The notes beneath the pieces were generated by a model. It saw nothing but the letters and a program-made list of their open reading frames with translations, was not told the DNA's origin and searched no databases. 64,000 nucleotides of DNA from Saccharomycopsis crataegensis. Its lineage: Eukaryota; Ascomycota; Saccharomycetes; Ascoideales; Saccharomycopsidaceae. Below are positions 9,950-19,900 of the stretch, one piece after another. The DNA is taken from positions 778,501-842,500 of the forward strand of contig NW_027043820.1 of NCBI RefSeq assembly GCF_037102585.1, read 5' to 3'. The position numbers were made by a program, and so were the translations under genes. Every line of letters starts with the position of its first letter. Position 1 is the stretch's first letter.

Positions 9950-11557
9950 ATGCTGGACATTTCGCTACAGGATCTCAATAACCCGTCAGAACCTCACCAA
10001 TGTCCGAATACTCTCCCCAAGATTGCAGCAAATCTCCCACTTTCACATCCTAGCTGGACAGTTACGTTAGTTGAATGCTGCGAGAGAATTTCTTATTATG
10101 GGTTAAGTGGTGTTTTCATGAACTATATGTCCAACTCTCCAAATGATAGAATACCGGGGGTATTGGGTCTTGGACATCAAAAGGCAGCCGTGTTTAGTTA
10201 CTTCTTCCAGTTTTGGTGCTATGTATGTCCTATTCTAGGAGCTTGGTGTAGTGATACCTTATGGGGTAAATACCACACAATTTTAATATTTTGTTGGATA
10301 TATATCGCGGGAATTGGTGTGCTTTTATTGAGCTCACTTCTGGAAAATTCTTCCACTACATTCTGGGGATTTTTGATTTCGATCATCGCCATTGGCCTAG
10401 GAACCGGTGGTGTAAAGGCAAATGTTTCTCCTTTGGTTGCTGATTGTGTTCCAAAGTTTGATTCTTTTGTCTCTTTGCGAAACGGTAATTCCGTAATTGT
10501 TGACCACTCAGTAACAATGCTGAGGGTTTTTATGATTTTCTATTTGGCCATAAACACAGGATCTTTAGCAGCAATTATTACCACCGCTCTAGAAGCCAAA
10601 GTCGGTTTTTGGGCAGCGTATATGTTGGCATTCATTTTTTTCTGTATAGGGTTGCTAATATTTACCAACGGAAAAGAAAAATACGTTCATTTACCTCCTT
10701 CAAGAAATGCGATTTCAAACAGCTTTAAAATCACTTTTATGACCGTGAGGAACAATTTCGATATTCAAAGATGCAAAGGACACGGTCCCTGGGAGGATCT
10801 GTTTGTTGATGATGTTCATCAAGCTTTGCGTGCTTGCAAAGTTTGCATTTTTCTTACTGTGTACTGGGCAGTTTATGGTCAAATTTTGACCAACTTTATA
10901 ACTCAAGCATCCGAAATGGAATTACATGGCATTCCCAATGATTTGATGGGGAATATTGACCCTATCACTATTATTATCTTCATTCCTATTTGCGATGGAT
11001 ATATTTATCCATTTTTAAGAAACAGGCTACATGTTCAATTCAAAGCAATCACCAGAATCACTTGGGGTTTTTATTTTGCTGCATCTGCAATGGTATATGC
11101 GGCTTTTGTGCAATATTTGATTTATTCTGCTGGCCCGTGCTACGACAAACCTTTGAGATGTGGTGCTGATCAGCAACCGAACCAGGTACACGTTGTTATG
11201 CAATCACCGGCGTATTTCTTGATTGCAATCAGTGAAATCTTGGCATCAGTGACAGCGCTCGAATTTGCGTACACAAGGGCCCCTAAATCAATGAGATCGT
11301 TTATCATGAGTGTGTTTTTGTTGACTTCTGCTGCAGGATCGGTGGTTGGCATGTTTATTTCTCCTTTTGCTACAGATCCTCACATGATAACTTTCTATCT
11401 CTCATTAGCTGTGGCTTGCTTTGTTTCTGGAATATTGTTCTATTGTTTTTGTAGCAATTTGGACCAAGAGGATTCAGGTAAAGCTAAAGAAGAAGAAGAA
11501 GGAGAAGAAGAAGGAGAAGTTGAACAATCTTTACTTTCAAATAATCCTGAGAACTAA
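9950..11557 (+). CDS. PTR2: Di/tripeptide:H+ symporter, POT/PTR2 family
   Basis: The 535-residue protein is a plasma-membrane proton-coupled oligopeptide transporter. The first helix carries ECCERISYYG (residues 42-51), matching the POT motif ExxERFxYYG. GLGTGGVKANVSPLVADC matches the second POT signature. Hydrophobic segments fit 12 membrane helices, with the long central cytosolic loop at about 240-300 (WEDLFVDDVHQALRACK). The tail ends in Glu/Lys-rich sequence and SLL, possibly for ubiquitin control (inference). It is somewhat shorter than S. cerevisiae Ptr2 (about 600), mainly at the N-terminus. In S. cerevisiae the gene is controlled by Cup9 and the peptide-sensing Ubr1 system; no such site was located here. 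The number of paralogues in this species is unknown. Confidence 0.93.
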   Translation: MLDISLQDLNNPSEPHQCPNTLPKIAANLPLSHPSWTVTLVECCERISYYGLSGVFMNYMSNSPNDRIPGVLGLGHQKAAVFSYFFQFWCYVCPILGAWCSDTLWGKYHTILIFCWIYIAGIGVLLLSSLLENSSTTFWGFLISIIAIGLGTGGVKANVSPLVADCVPKFDSFVSLRNGNSVIVDHSVTMLRVFMIFYLAINTGSLAAIITTALEAKVGFWAAYMLAFIFFCIGLLIFTNGKEKYVHLPPSRNAISNSFKITFMTVRNNFDIQRCKGHGPWEDLFVDDVHQALRACKVCIFLTVYWAVYGQILTNFITQASEMELHGIPNDLMGNIDPITIIIFIPICDGYIYPFLRNRLHVQFKAITRITWGFYFAASAMVYAAFVQYLIYSAGPCYDKPLRCGADQQPNQVHVVMQSPAYFLIAISEILASVTALEFAYTRAPKSMRSFIMSVFLLTSAAGSVVGMFISPFATDPHMITFYLSLAVACFVSGILFYCFCSNLDQEDSGKAKEEEEGEEEGEVEQSLLSNNPEN

Positions 11558-11635
11558 CACTACAAATATCAAACTTCGGTAAACAATAACAATTATCATA
11601 TATTCTATACTATACACACCACATTCTATACCATC

Positions 11636-12784
11636 TCATTTAAGTTGCTTGAGTTGTTCAAGTAGCTTTGTAGCATCAGTAATCGGGGGAGCGATCACAG
11701 AAGTGGTCACAGTAGGAGCAGCCACAGCAACAGGTACATCGATCTTGAGCTTCTTAGGCAATGGCTCCTGGTCATCTTCTGAATCGCTGTCTGAATCACT
11801 ATTCTCATATTTTGGAACGGCATAATCATCAGCATGGAGTTCGAACAGGACCTTTTTCTTTGGCGACGAAACTGGGCTATATGATGGTGCTTCTAATTCT
11901 TCTTTCTCTTGTGTGGCATCCAGAATAATCATTTCTTCTAAATCTTTTTTTGTTTCCAATATCTTTTCTAGTTTGCCATTCAAATTTTCTTTGTTCAAGA
12001 ATTCCTCTAAACTCTCCATTGAACTTAGAGACTTCTTCTCTGTTGCAAGGAGCTCTTCAATCTCGGAAAGGATCTGCTTCTTTTCATAGACCAATGATTC
12101 GAACCTCAGTTTGATCCCATTGTTATGGATATTGGTGAGGTTTTGAATCTGATTGAGAAATATGGAAGGCGATTGCAAATTACTATCTTCGGCAAATAAA
12201 TCATCGTATTCAGAATTGAATTTTTGAATACTTTTATTCATTGATGCACAAGTTTCATTATATTTAGAATATTTATCGTTTAAATTTTTTAACTCAGTTT
12301 TTGCAAAGTTCACAGATGACTCGGGTTGAGATTTTGCAGCGGATGAAAGATCAACAGCACGATTTGTAGAGTCACTGGAATCAATTTCCTTGAATCCATC
12401 CAAAATCATATTGAGCACACTCGAAGAAAGGATTCGTCTCTCTTTCCAAACATTGACAGATCTCTTGATTTTCAGTCTGATTATAGAATCGTTCACTTCT
12501 TGATAAGCTTTCAATAATGCAGGTTGTAAAATTTTGCCAAACTCATTGATGAACTCGGTTTTTCTTTTTGCCCTGGCCTGCTGAACAACGTCATTTGCCA
12601 AATATATCAACGGGAGCTTCTTATTTTTTGGTGACGTGTCTAGAGATTTGTGCCATGTTTTAGCAATTCTCCCAGCTTGTCGATGATGAAACAAAATCCA
12701 TTGAGATAGCCCCACTATTGAGGCTTGCGTCTCATTTAAGGACATAAACTTTTTTGAAAGGGTCTCTTCTGAGAAAGCAGACAT
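11636..12784 (-). CDS. RTT103: RNA polymerase II CTD-interacting protein Rtt103
   Basis: The 382-residue protein begins with a CTD-interacting domain (about 1-135; FSEETLSKKFMSLNETQASI, LIYLANDVVQQARAKRKTEF, VWKERRILSSSVLNMI) matching Rtt103, which binds Ser2-phosphorylated Pol II CTD and helps the Rat1-Rai1 exonuclease terminate transcription. The middle (about 160-290) is Lys/Glu/Leu-rich and looks coiled coil. The C-terminus is acidic (YENSDSDSDSEDDQEPLPKK) with a lysine-rich nuclear-localisation-like patch, and ends in a short LLEQLKQLK helix. It is convergent with PTR2, the two stops lying about 80 bp apart. Confidence 0.9.
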   Translation of the reverse strand: MSAFSEETLSKKFMSLNETQASIVGLSQWILFHHRQAGRIAKTWHKSLDTSPKNKKLPLIYLANDVVQQARAKRKTEFINEFGKILQPALLKAYQEVNDSIIRLKIKRSVNVWKERRILSSSVLNMILDGFKEIDSSDSTNRAVDLSSAAKSQPESSVNFAKTELKNLNDKYSKYNETCASMNKSIQKFNSEYDDLFAEDSNLQSPSIFLNQIQNLTNIHNNGIKLRFESLVYEKKQILSEIEELLATEKKSLSSMESLEEFLNKENLNGKLEKILETKKDLEEMIILDATQEKEELEAPSYSPVSSPKKKVLFELHADDYAVPKYENSDSDSDSEDDQEPLPKKLKIDVPVAVAAPTVTTSVIAPPITDATKLLEQLKQLK

Positions 12785-13696
12785 TCGAAAACAATTATTT
12801 GAGGAGGATTGTCTGATGTATATTTGACATTAACTGGTGGTGAATGAAACTATTATTATCTTTTTTTTGTTTGTTCCCTCATTTTTTCTCGCTCCGTACA
12901 CTGTTTTTTCTCGCTCCGTACACTGATTTTTCCCCAACCTACCCAAGGAAACGGTATATTACACCATATTTTATTTCCAGCTTCCACGAAATGACTTTAT
13001 TACAAAATTCTCAGTATTGATGCCCAGTAACTTCTTAAATATATAGTGAAAAAAGCTTCTTTTAAAAATTATCCCAATCTTTTTTCTGTTCCTTTAGTTC
13101 AAATAAGGATTTTACAAGTATTACGCAGCTACTACCCCCTGCTTGTTGGGAGTCCTAAGTTTACTTAGTGGAATATGTGAATTCCCTTCAGAATGAGAAA
13201 TTGGCCCAAACAGATTATTAGGATGTTACCTTTTCGTCGTTACATGGTGATTGATAATATTTCTTATGGATATCTTACCTTGTGAATTGGCGTAATACAT
13301 CGTCACCTTGTGTATTTTAATACCATCACATATAGCTCACAAATATGTTTGTATATAGTTGGTGGTGATTTACATTAACTCCGTCCAGAATCGAAATTAA
13401 TAGTACTCCAGTTTTTAAAAAGGCAGTATTGTCCTCATCGATTTATGTGGATTCTGCGCTTACACATTCTTGCGCAATACCTTATAAAACCAAACTACAC
13501 CAAATCACAATTTAGTCATCATTAATGGAAAAGCTACAATATCTCATATTATATTGCAAGTACTATATACAAGAATTCGTCACGGTCATCATAAAATATC
13601 AAACTTAGAAATTTCAAAAGGTAAATCCGGGGTAAATTTGTATCAGGATTGTTTAGTTCAATACCGGGAAACCATTAATTCCTGAAGATCAAACAA
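12785..13696. other. Gene-free spacer, 912 bp, with a 22-bp tandem duplication
   Basis: No open frame here is protein-like. It carries the RTT103 promoter side (T-rich) with the tandem duplication listed separately. From about 13140 on, a TGTTGGGAGTC start and a TTATAAAACC box near 13481 look vaguely LTR-like, but I find neither a matching end nor a target duplication, so I make no element call. Confidence 0.4.
12882..12925 (+). repeat. 22-bp perfect tandem duplication upstream of RTT103
   Basis: The unit T6-CTCGCTCCGTACACTG occurs twice head to tail (12882-12903 and 12904-12925) with no mismatch, about 100 bp before the RTT103 start. Perfect copies imply a recent duplication or a conserved double binding site; the sequence does not say which. 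Confidence 0.9.
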
Positions 13697-14056
13697 CTAA
13701 AATACATTCTCTGATTCACCTTTCAATCTAGGAACCCTTACAGGTTCCCAATCTTCTTCAGCCATGTGCTGCAATCTGTAATATTCCTCCTTGACGTCCA
13801 CTTTTCTTCTGTTTTTAGCAAGGTTCAAATTCTCTTCTTCGCCAACTTCTTGGACTTTTCTATCGCGACGTTCATATCTAATAGCAGTGAAGTTACTGAG
13901 AGCAACCGATCCAATACCCATCAAAAATAAAAATGGTAGGCCAAAATACAAGAACGGTTTTTTCTTCATGCCCTTTTGGTATCTCCCAGTAAGGGTCCTG
14001 TCGTATTCTAGCTGTTGAGCCTTGGTTCTAAATACCTTCGCACCAAATGATCCCAT
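13697..14056 (-). CDS. COX16: Cytochrome c oxidase assembly protein Cox16
   Basis: The 119-residue product matches Cox16, an inner-membrane protein needed for cytochrome c oxidase assembly (Cox1/Cox2 modules). It has the conserved FGAKVFRTKAQQLEYD start, GRYQKGMKKKPFLYFGLP, one membrane helix (about 35-55), AIRYERRDRKV, NRRKVDVKEEYYRLQ and the family terminus VPRLKGESENVF. The open frame continues 38 codons upstream to an ATG at 14168-14170. I start at 14056 because the product from there has the usual family length and start, while the extra residues (about one third hydrophobic, no clear presequence) have no counterpart I know. If the upstream ATG is used it would give a longer N-terminus. 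Confidence 0.92.
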   Translation of the reverse strand: MGSFGAKVFRTKAQQLEYDRTLTGRYQKGMKKKPFLYFGLPFLFLMGIGSVALSNFTAIRYERRDRKVQEVGEEENLNLAKNRRKVDVKEEYYRLQHMAEEDWEPVRVPRLKGESENVF

Positions 14057-14861
14057 ATCATAAACAATAATATACAGAATTTGTCTTTTTGGATGATATA
14101 AATGAAAAGATTTTGCATGAAACCGATCCCCCTTCAAAACGGTCATATATGTCGATGTTTTTTCCTCCATCTTCTTCCTCCCCGTGATCGCTTACATAAT
14201 TACTTACCTCGTCTGTAGTAAATTGATACCCAAGAATCAAACGACTTTGTTGCCATATAGTATATTGCCGTACACAAATTGTAATCAGAATTTTAAAATT
14301 CCAAGAGTATACTGGGGTTATGATATGATTTATAATAATAATAATAACAATACTAATACGTCTTCCAGTGATAATAATCAATCAATCATACGTCATATCA
14401 ATTATCTGATCCACACTTACCACCGGCAAATACTTAAACACCCTTGGAAATCAGCGAAAAGCTTCTAGGCTCAAACAATGCTGTGATGATTTATAGTTAC
14501 CAGTCGCAGTTATCCTGTCACAACAACAAAGAAGAAAAGGGATAAAATAAGTCTTTGCTACACTATCACGTGCCATAGTCAACGATCTGGCACAACCTGC
14601 TGCATGGGTACCTCAGTATGGTGTCAGTGTGCTACAGTAATTGGATGAGTATATGGTGACCTAACTAATGTTACGTTTTGCATATTAGATTATGGCTTAG
14701 ATTCGTATATCATGTCACTACCATCTGGATTGTCAGTCTTATTTGGTCTTTAGTTAGTTGTCCAACCATACCCACATTCCTCATAGACATTTTCTTTTCT
14801 TTTTTTTTTTTTTCTTTTTTTTTCTTTTTTTTTATTTTATTAATTTATTGAAGCTTACAAG
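14057..14861. other. Spacer between COX16 and a short secreted ORF
   Basis: About 800 bp. It holds the COX16 promoter side, an ATT/AAT-rich stretch near 14331-14350, a CACGTG box at 14567-14572 and a long T/C tract at about 14791-14845 ending just before the short ORF at 14862. No intact longer gene is seen. Confidence 0.5.
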
Positions 14862-15038
14862 ATGAGATTCATCATAGCTTTCATAGTGGTAATATTATGG
14901 TGTGCATTGGGTAATGGATCTTTTACTGACGGCCGTGGTGGTCTTTATAACTCTAATGGTTATCTTATCTGTGAGTCTGGTTCTAGTAATGCTGCTACCA
15001 CTGGCATTGCCTCTGCTGGTACTGCTACTGCTACTTGA
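14862..15038 (+). CDS. Small putative secreted peptide, 58 residues
   Basis: The ATG at 14862 opens a 58-codon frame. The first 18 residues (MRFIIAFIVVILWCALGN) form a textbook signal peptide: one basic residue, a long hydrophobic core and small residues at a likely cut after ALG. The rest (about 40 residues) is rich in Gly, Ser, Asn, Thr and Ala with one cysteine and ends SAGTATAT. It may be a small secreted peptide or the broken 5' end of a Ser/Thr-rich cell-wall protein gene. A second frame overlaps it (14902-15120 by its first ATG) and is extremely leucine/valine-rich, as expected of a shifted reading of such DNA; I prefer the signal-peptide frame. A pyrimidine tract typical of yeast promoters lies just upstream. 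No family is recognised. Confidence 0.4.
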   Translation: MRFIIAFIVVILWCALGNGSFTDGRGGLYNSNGYLICESGSSNAATTGIASAGTATAT

Positions 15039-15315
15039 GGATACTAAGCTTTTTCTCAGTAATGGGACCGTTCATTATCCATCCATCAGATTTTGTTTCA
15101 TAAACGCCCAAGACAAATGATAAGAAAAAAAATTTGATTTTATTACAGCCTTCCAAACAAGTTCTTGAAGAATATGATCAAACATTTAATAAGATGTATC
15201 TAATGGATAAGGTATAGAAATATTTCCCCCAAATTGGAAATTCAATAGAGGTAAAATAAAAAAAAAAAAAATTAACGGCGACTAAAAATTTAAAAAAAAA
15301 AATTCTCTATGTAAA

Positions 15316-16974
15316 CTAATTGGCATTGTTGTTGATGAGAGCATCTTTGGCAACTTCAGCTTGAGAGCCACTGTTGGAGCTAGCAAGATCAACCTTTTCT
15401 TCAATTTGCTTTTCGTCATCATAGATACCCAAGTCTTCGACATGTTCCTTGATTTCATTCATGGTTAATTTAGGCAAGTTTTGGGCAACTCTGAATGGCC
15501 AAGCCTTGTCCAACTTAGCCTTGGCATAAATGATATCGACTTCTTCCAAAGATCTGCCGGCAGTTTCTGGGTAGAAGAAGAAAATGATTGGGATCCAGAT
15601 CATGTTCATGATAGCAAAGAAAAGGTAACAACCCCAACGTGTGTTGTTGACAAACAATGGAGTAAACATGACAACGGCAAAGTTACACAACCAGTTAGTA
15701 GCGGTAGAAATGGAGGAACCGACAGCTCTCTTGGATGGTTGGTTAATTTCTGGTGGGTAGACCCATGGAAGTTGCAAGATGGTACAACCAAAAAAGGCAA
15801 TGAACAAGAACAAACCGACAGCAGCACCCTTAGCGTTAGCCTTGGTATCCTGAACCAAACAAGCAAAGGTGATCAAGAAAGCGACACTTTGACCACTAGC
15901 ACCAACCAAAAACAACTTTCTTCTACCAACAGAGTCAACCATGAAATAAGCAGGGATGGATGCCAAAAAGTAGATAGTGGAGAACACACCACCCAAAATG
16001 GAAGCTAATTTGTGAGAAAGACCAATAGAGTTTTCAAAAAGAACGGTACTGTAGTAGATGGCAGCATTACAACCAGTAAATTGTTGGAAGAATTGAGTTG
16101 ATGAACCAATGAGAACTCTGGCAAGGTCAGAAGTCTTGTTTGGTTTGAACAAATCCTTGTAGGAGCCTTGGCCATTGAATCTTTCGACGGTTTCGGAGAT
16201 AAGAGTCATTTCAGAAATAATGAAGTCGTCATTTATATCCAAATCATCAAGTTTGGCGAGAATTTCTTGAGCTTCGTTATTTCTCTTTTTAGAGATCAAC
16301 CATCTTGGGGAATCTGGCAAACTAATGGCACCAAACATCAAAATACCGGCAAAGAAAATTTGGAAAGCAATTGGGAATCTCCAACTGACGGAAGTATCAA
16401 CGTAACCAATACCAAAGTCTAACCAGTAGGCAATGAAAGTACCGAAGGCAACGGTAGAACCTTCAATGTAAACCAATCTACCTCTGTTTTCTGGCTTGGA
16501 CATTTCAGATTGCCAGACAGGAATGGTAGCAGTGTTCATACCATTACCAATACCAGTAATAACTCTACCAATAACGAATTGACCAGTACCCCAGGAATCC
16601 CTGAAAGCAGTGACAGAAATGACAGTACCAACAATGATGATGGAAGCACCAATAATAATCATAGGCTTTCTTCCGTATTTTTCACCTCTAAGCATAGCAA
16701 ACAAAGCACCAAAGAAACAACCAATTTCATAACATGAGACAACGGCACCTTGGATAACAGTGGCATGAGAATCGTCAGAACCGTTTTGCTTGGTACCTGG
16801 AAATTCATAGTTGAATTGAGAACTGGAAATAATCGACCCCATGACACCCTGATCATAACCGAAAAGGGAGAAACCAATACAGGCAATGATGGTGATCGTC
16901 AGTCTGAGCTTACTGCCCGAAAGACCAAAAGAACTGGTTCTATCAATCGACTTATCAATTAAGCCGGTTAGCAT
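15316..16974 (-). CDS. STL1: Glycerol/H+ symporter of the sugar porter family, Stl1-like
   Basis: The 552-residue protein is an MFS sugar-porter member closest to Stl1, the plasma-membrane proton symporter that imports glycerol under osmotic stress or on poor carbon. Stl1-like blocks run through it: GFSLFGYDQGVMGSII, KYGRKPMI, IPVWQSEMSKPENRGRLV, LPDSPRWLI, STQFFQQFTGCNAAIYYSTV, ATNWLCNFAVVMFTPLF and YPETAGRSLEEVDIIYAKA. Twelve membrane helices can be placed. I choose the ATG at 16974 (MLTGLIDKS) because it lines up with Stl1 starts; an in-frame ATG 24 codons upstream would add a hydrophobic stretch not usual in the family. Codon bias is strong, implying high induced expression. The upstream region is exceptionally long (5.5 kb to the next gene), so complex control is possible. 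Confidence 0.93.
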   Translation of the reverse strand: MLTGLIDKSIDRTSSFGLSGSKLRLTITIIACIGFSLFGYDQGVMGSIISSSQFNYEFPGTKQNGSDDSHATVIQGAVVSCYEIGCFFGALFAMLRGEKYGRKPMIIIGASIIIVGTVISVTAFRDSWGTGQFVIGRVITGIGNGMNTATIPVWQSEMSKPENRGRLVYIEGSTVAFGTFIAYWLDFGIGYVDTSVSWRFPIAFQIFFAGILMFGAISLPDSPRWLISKKRNNEAQEILAKLDDLDINDDFIISEMTLISETVERFNGQGSYKDLFKPNKTSDLARVLIGSSTQFFQQFTGCNAAIYYSTVLFENSIGLSHKLASILGGVFSTIYFLASIPAYFMVDSVGRRKLFLVGASGQSVAFLITFACLVQDTKANAKGAAVGLFLFIAFFGCTILQLPWVYPPEINQPSKRAVGSSISTATNWLCNFAVVMFTPLFVNNTRWGCYLFFAIMNMIWIPIIFFFYPETAGRSLEEVDIIYAKAKLDKAWPFRVAQNLPKLTMNEIKEHVEDLGIYDDEKQIEEKVDLASSNSGSQAEVAKDALINNNAN

Positions 16975-19900
16975 TATGTGAATATTTCTGATAACAATAA
17001 ATGAACGATAAGAAGCAACAATCAGATAACTAATAAACAAAAACAAGAAAAATAATCAAGAGAGAACTGTTTCCTGTTTATATTATTTGTTGATTTATAT
17101 AATATATTATTATGTACAATTGTTGTGGTGAGGGATACAGGGATATGGCTGATATTTATAATAATTGTAGCTGCGTTCTGGACTGTTGCTTTTTCTGCTG
17201 TCTTTTCTTTTAGTTGTACAGAAAAAAAAAAAAAAATTTTTTGTTGTTGTTTTTTCCACATATTACATCATACTAGAAAAGGGTATCTGCGGGCTGGCAG
17301 AATTGTATGCAACGGAGTAGTCTCTCTGACATTGTTAAGGAGTTAAAGGATTATTAGTGAGTGATACATCTGGGAGTCAGAAGCCACCACTTAATAGGCA
17401 AAAACGGGCTAAGCAGTGGGTACTATGGCGGTGACATTTGGCTCTGGTATTATTCCTGGGATGATTTCTTTCTGTTTGTTGGGTTTTTTTCCTTCTTCAG
17501 TTTCGCTTACCCCGGTGCTACACCAGTGAAAGAAAGTATGGGGGATGGGGAAGGTTGCAACAAATTTTGTCATATAAGCGGACTTATGCAAATAGACGCA
17601 CTCTTACTTGTACTGACGTAAAAGTATGCTGCTTTTGGGAATAAGTGGTTGTTGTTAAGGTTTGTGCCATATGCATCAGGTCGAAAAAAGAAAGAAAGAA
17701 AGAAAGGAAAAGAAAAGTAAAGAAAAGTAATGGTCGTTTTATCATGGGAATTCAGTTTCTTTTTTCAATTCTCAGATACGATTCTGGTGGTGGACATTAA
17801 TCTCGGAAAAATCCCAGTGTTATTCACCCAACCTCGTCTTCTAGTATATGCCGGGATGCGATCTCCCTCGGGACGGCCGATCATTCGATCACTTTCTTCT
17901 GAAACATCCACCCCCGGAGACAGTACCTCGGAGGCTCGTAACCTCATCACCAATACATCATCATTCTTACCTTCTTTTTTATTCATTTATGGATTTTATC
18001 GATCTATTTCCAACACATACGGTGTAAGTTATCGGGTAGCCTTTCCCTTTTTCACTACAATTTGCGACATACCCTTATTACGGCAAACACAGATAAGGGG
18101 TTCCAACATGACATTTTACATAGTCCAGGGACTCGATGTACAATACATACAAGACCCTTCTAGTAACCAAAGTAGCTGTGATCGAGAGGACTTTTGCTAT
18201 ACTCATAGGACAACTTTTATTTGTTTTTTCCTTGATTCCACTCTTCTTCTGTAAAAAAAAAAAAAAAAAAAACGTTGGCTATTTATATATTGGTAAATGA
18301 AAAGAAAAACAGAAGAATGGATTTCTGGTTTGTGTGTTTGCGCGCACAGAATGCATTCCAGGTTAAAAAGTTAAGGACTATTGTTGGGTTCCTCGTTAAG
18401 CATAACAAAAACACACAATAAGATCCCAAACCACAGAAACATCATTTGCTAAAGGGTGAGAAATAGCAACGGCTGAAGTGTGGCCAGAAGTCATGTTTAT
18501 TCCCTTTAGGAATCGGTAACGATGAGCCTTGGATAATTGGTCTGGGTTTACTTGGTTGATCATTTTGGTGTACAGAGCGGTGTCAAGGTTCTGACATCGT
18601 TCATCCAAGGATCATGCGCCACACAATTCACCATGTTTTCACCACACTGAGTACAAGATTGCTTTTGTGAGGGGTTTAGAAGCCATAGTTGGTGGAAAAA
18701 AACACTGCATCACTATTTTGGGAAATACTAATGATAGAAAAGAAAAAGTGGGTGTCATATTCGCATAACATTCAACAAAAATTGCAGGTGGAGAGGACTG
18801 TTACTGAAACAAAGATAGTTAAACGAAAATTGTGTACAGATTAGATTCTGATACACCCACCAAAGAAAAAAAAGTGACCTTACTTGTTGCATTAATAGAA
18901 TTGGTGGAGGGTAAGAATACCAAGAAAACCTGGTTGCCCACGCTTTCTAAAGTCCGGGCTTATAAAAGAAGAAAAAGGATTAATCGATAGTGATGGAATA
19001 AATCACACGGATTCTTAATTCGTAACCATATCCCATAAGTATCATATTATCTATTAGCTGAGAGGGGTAATGTTGATTCTCTTTCTTTTCTTTTTAAGGG
19101 CGGGGTCCCGGGAATCTGGAATTCCCAGGCATGTCAAAAGTTTTCACCGTATACAAAAAGGGAAAAAAGAAAGAGCGAAGGGGAAAAAAAAAAAGAAAAA
19201 AAAAGGTTAAACGCACCTTCATGCAGATACGCGCCATGTTGAGGAGACTTGGGGGTGGCTGGGTCACAGGACAATTTCGTGGTTGTTAGGGGGTGCAACT
19301 GAAATTTACAACCAAAATAAAAATGTCTTTTTTTTTTCTCCATGAGAGATCTCTGCAGAGAATAAAAACAAGACATGTCTTCTTTACCTTCCAAGAGACC
19401 ACTACAGTTCGTCTATCCCAGTATTTTCGTTTTTCCTCTTTTCTGTTTGTTTTGTTTCCCCTTAAAATTAAATAACAATAATCGTAAATCATGATAGTTA
19501 CGACATTCTAAGTGATCACGACCAGACTAATTAACTCTCCAATTGGTGATGTCCCATTTCGTAGTTATGCCGCTAGTTACATATATGACGTAATAGGTTC
19601 CGGAATAAATAACGTTACTGATTATATATTTTTTTTTTCAAATGAAACAATAATTTGATGATAACATAAAATATTAAATTTGCATGAAATCTCTTTGTTA
19701 ATATAAGATGCAAATTGAATTATATATTTTGACGAAGCCACTCAGTATTGGCACGTTGTCCAGTGTTGTAGTTTAAAACGGCCTGCACAATTTGTAGCTG
19801 CAAAATTATAACATGGGAAGTACTACTCTGTAACACCTTTTACGAAGGCTTTGCAATATTTAAAAGACGGCTTTGCAAACAAAAAAAAAAAAGATAGACA

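Noticed and set aside
13140-13640. TGTTGGGAGTC start and TATAAAACC box, possible LTR
   Set aside because: No matching terminus, no target duplication and no similarity to the candidate at 5391-5761.
15481-16962. Several plus-strand frames inside STL1
   Set aside because: Complement shadows of a strongly biased gene.
17801-17815. TCGGAAAAATCC as a carbon-source-responsive element for STL1
   Set aside because: It fails the CSRE consensus at three positions.
18396-18770. Protein-like fragments on both strands (for example CTQCGENMVNCVAHDPWMND)
   Set aside because: Fragments are short, contradict each other in strand and frame, and give no coherent protein.
19134-19492. Small frames with Phe/Lys runs
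   Set aside because: Produced by poly-A/T tracts.
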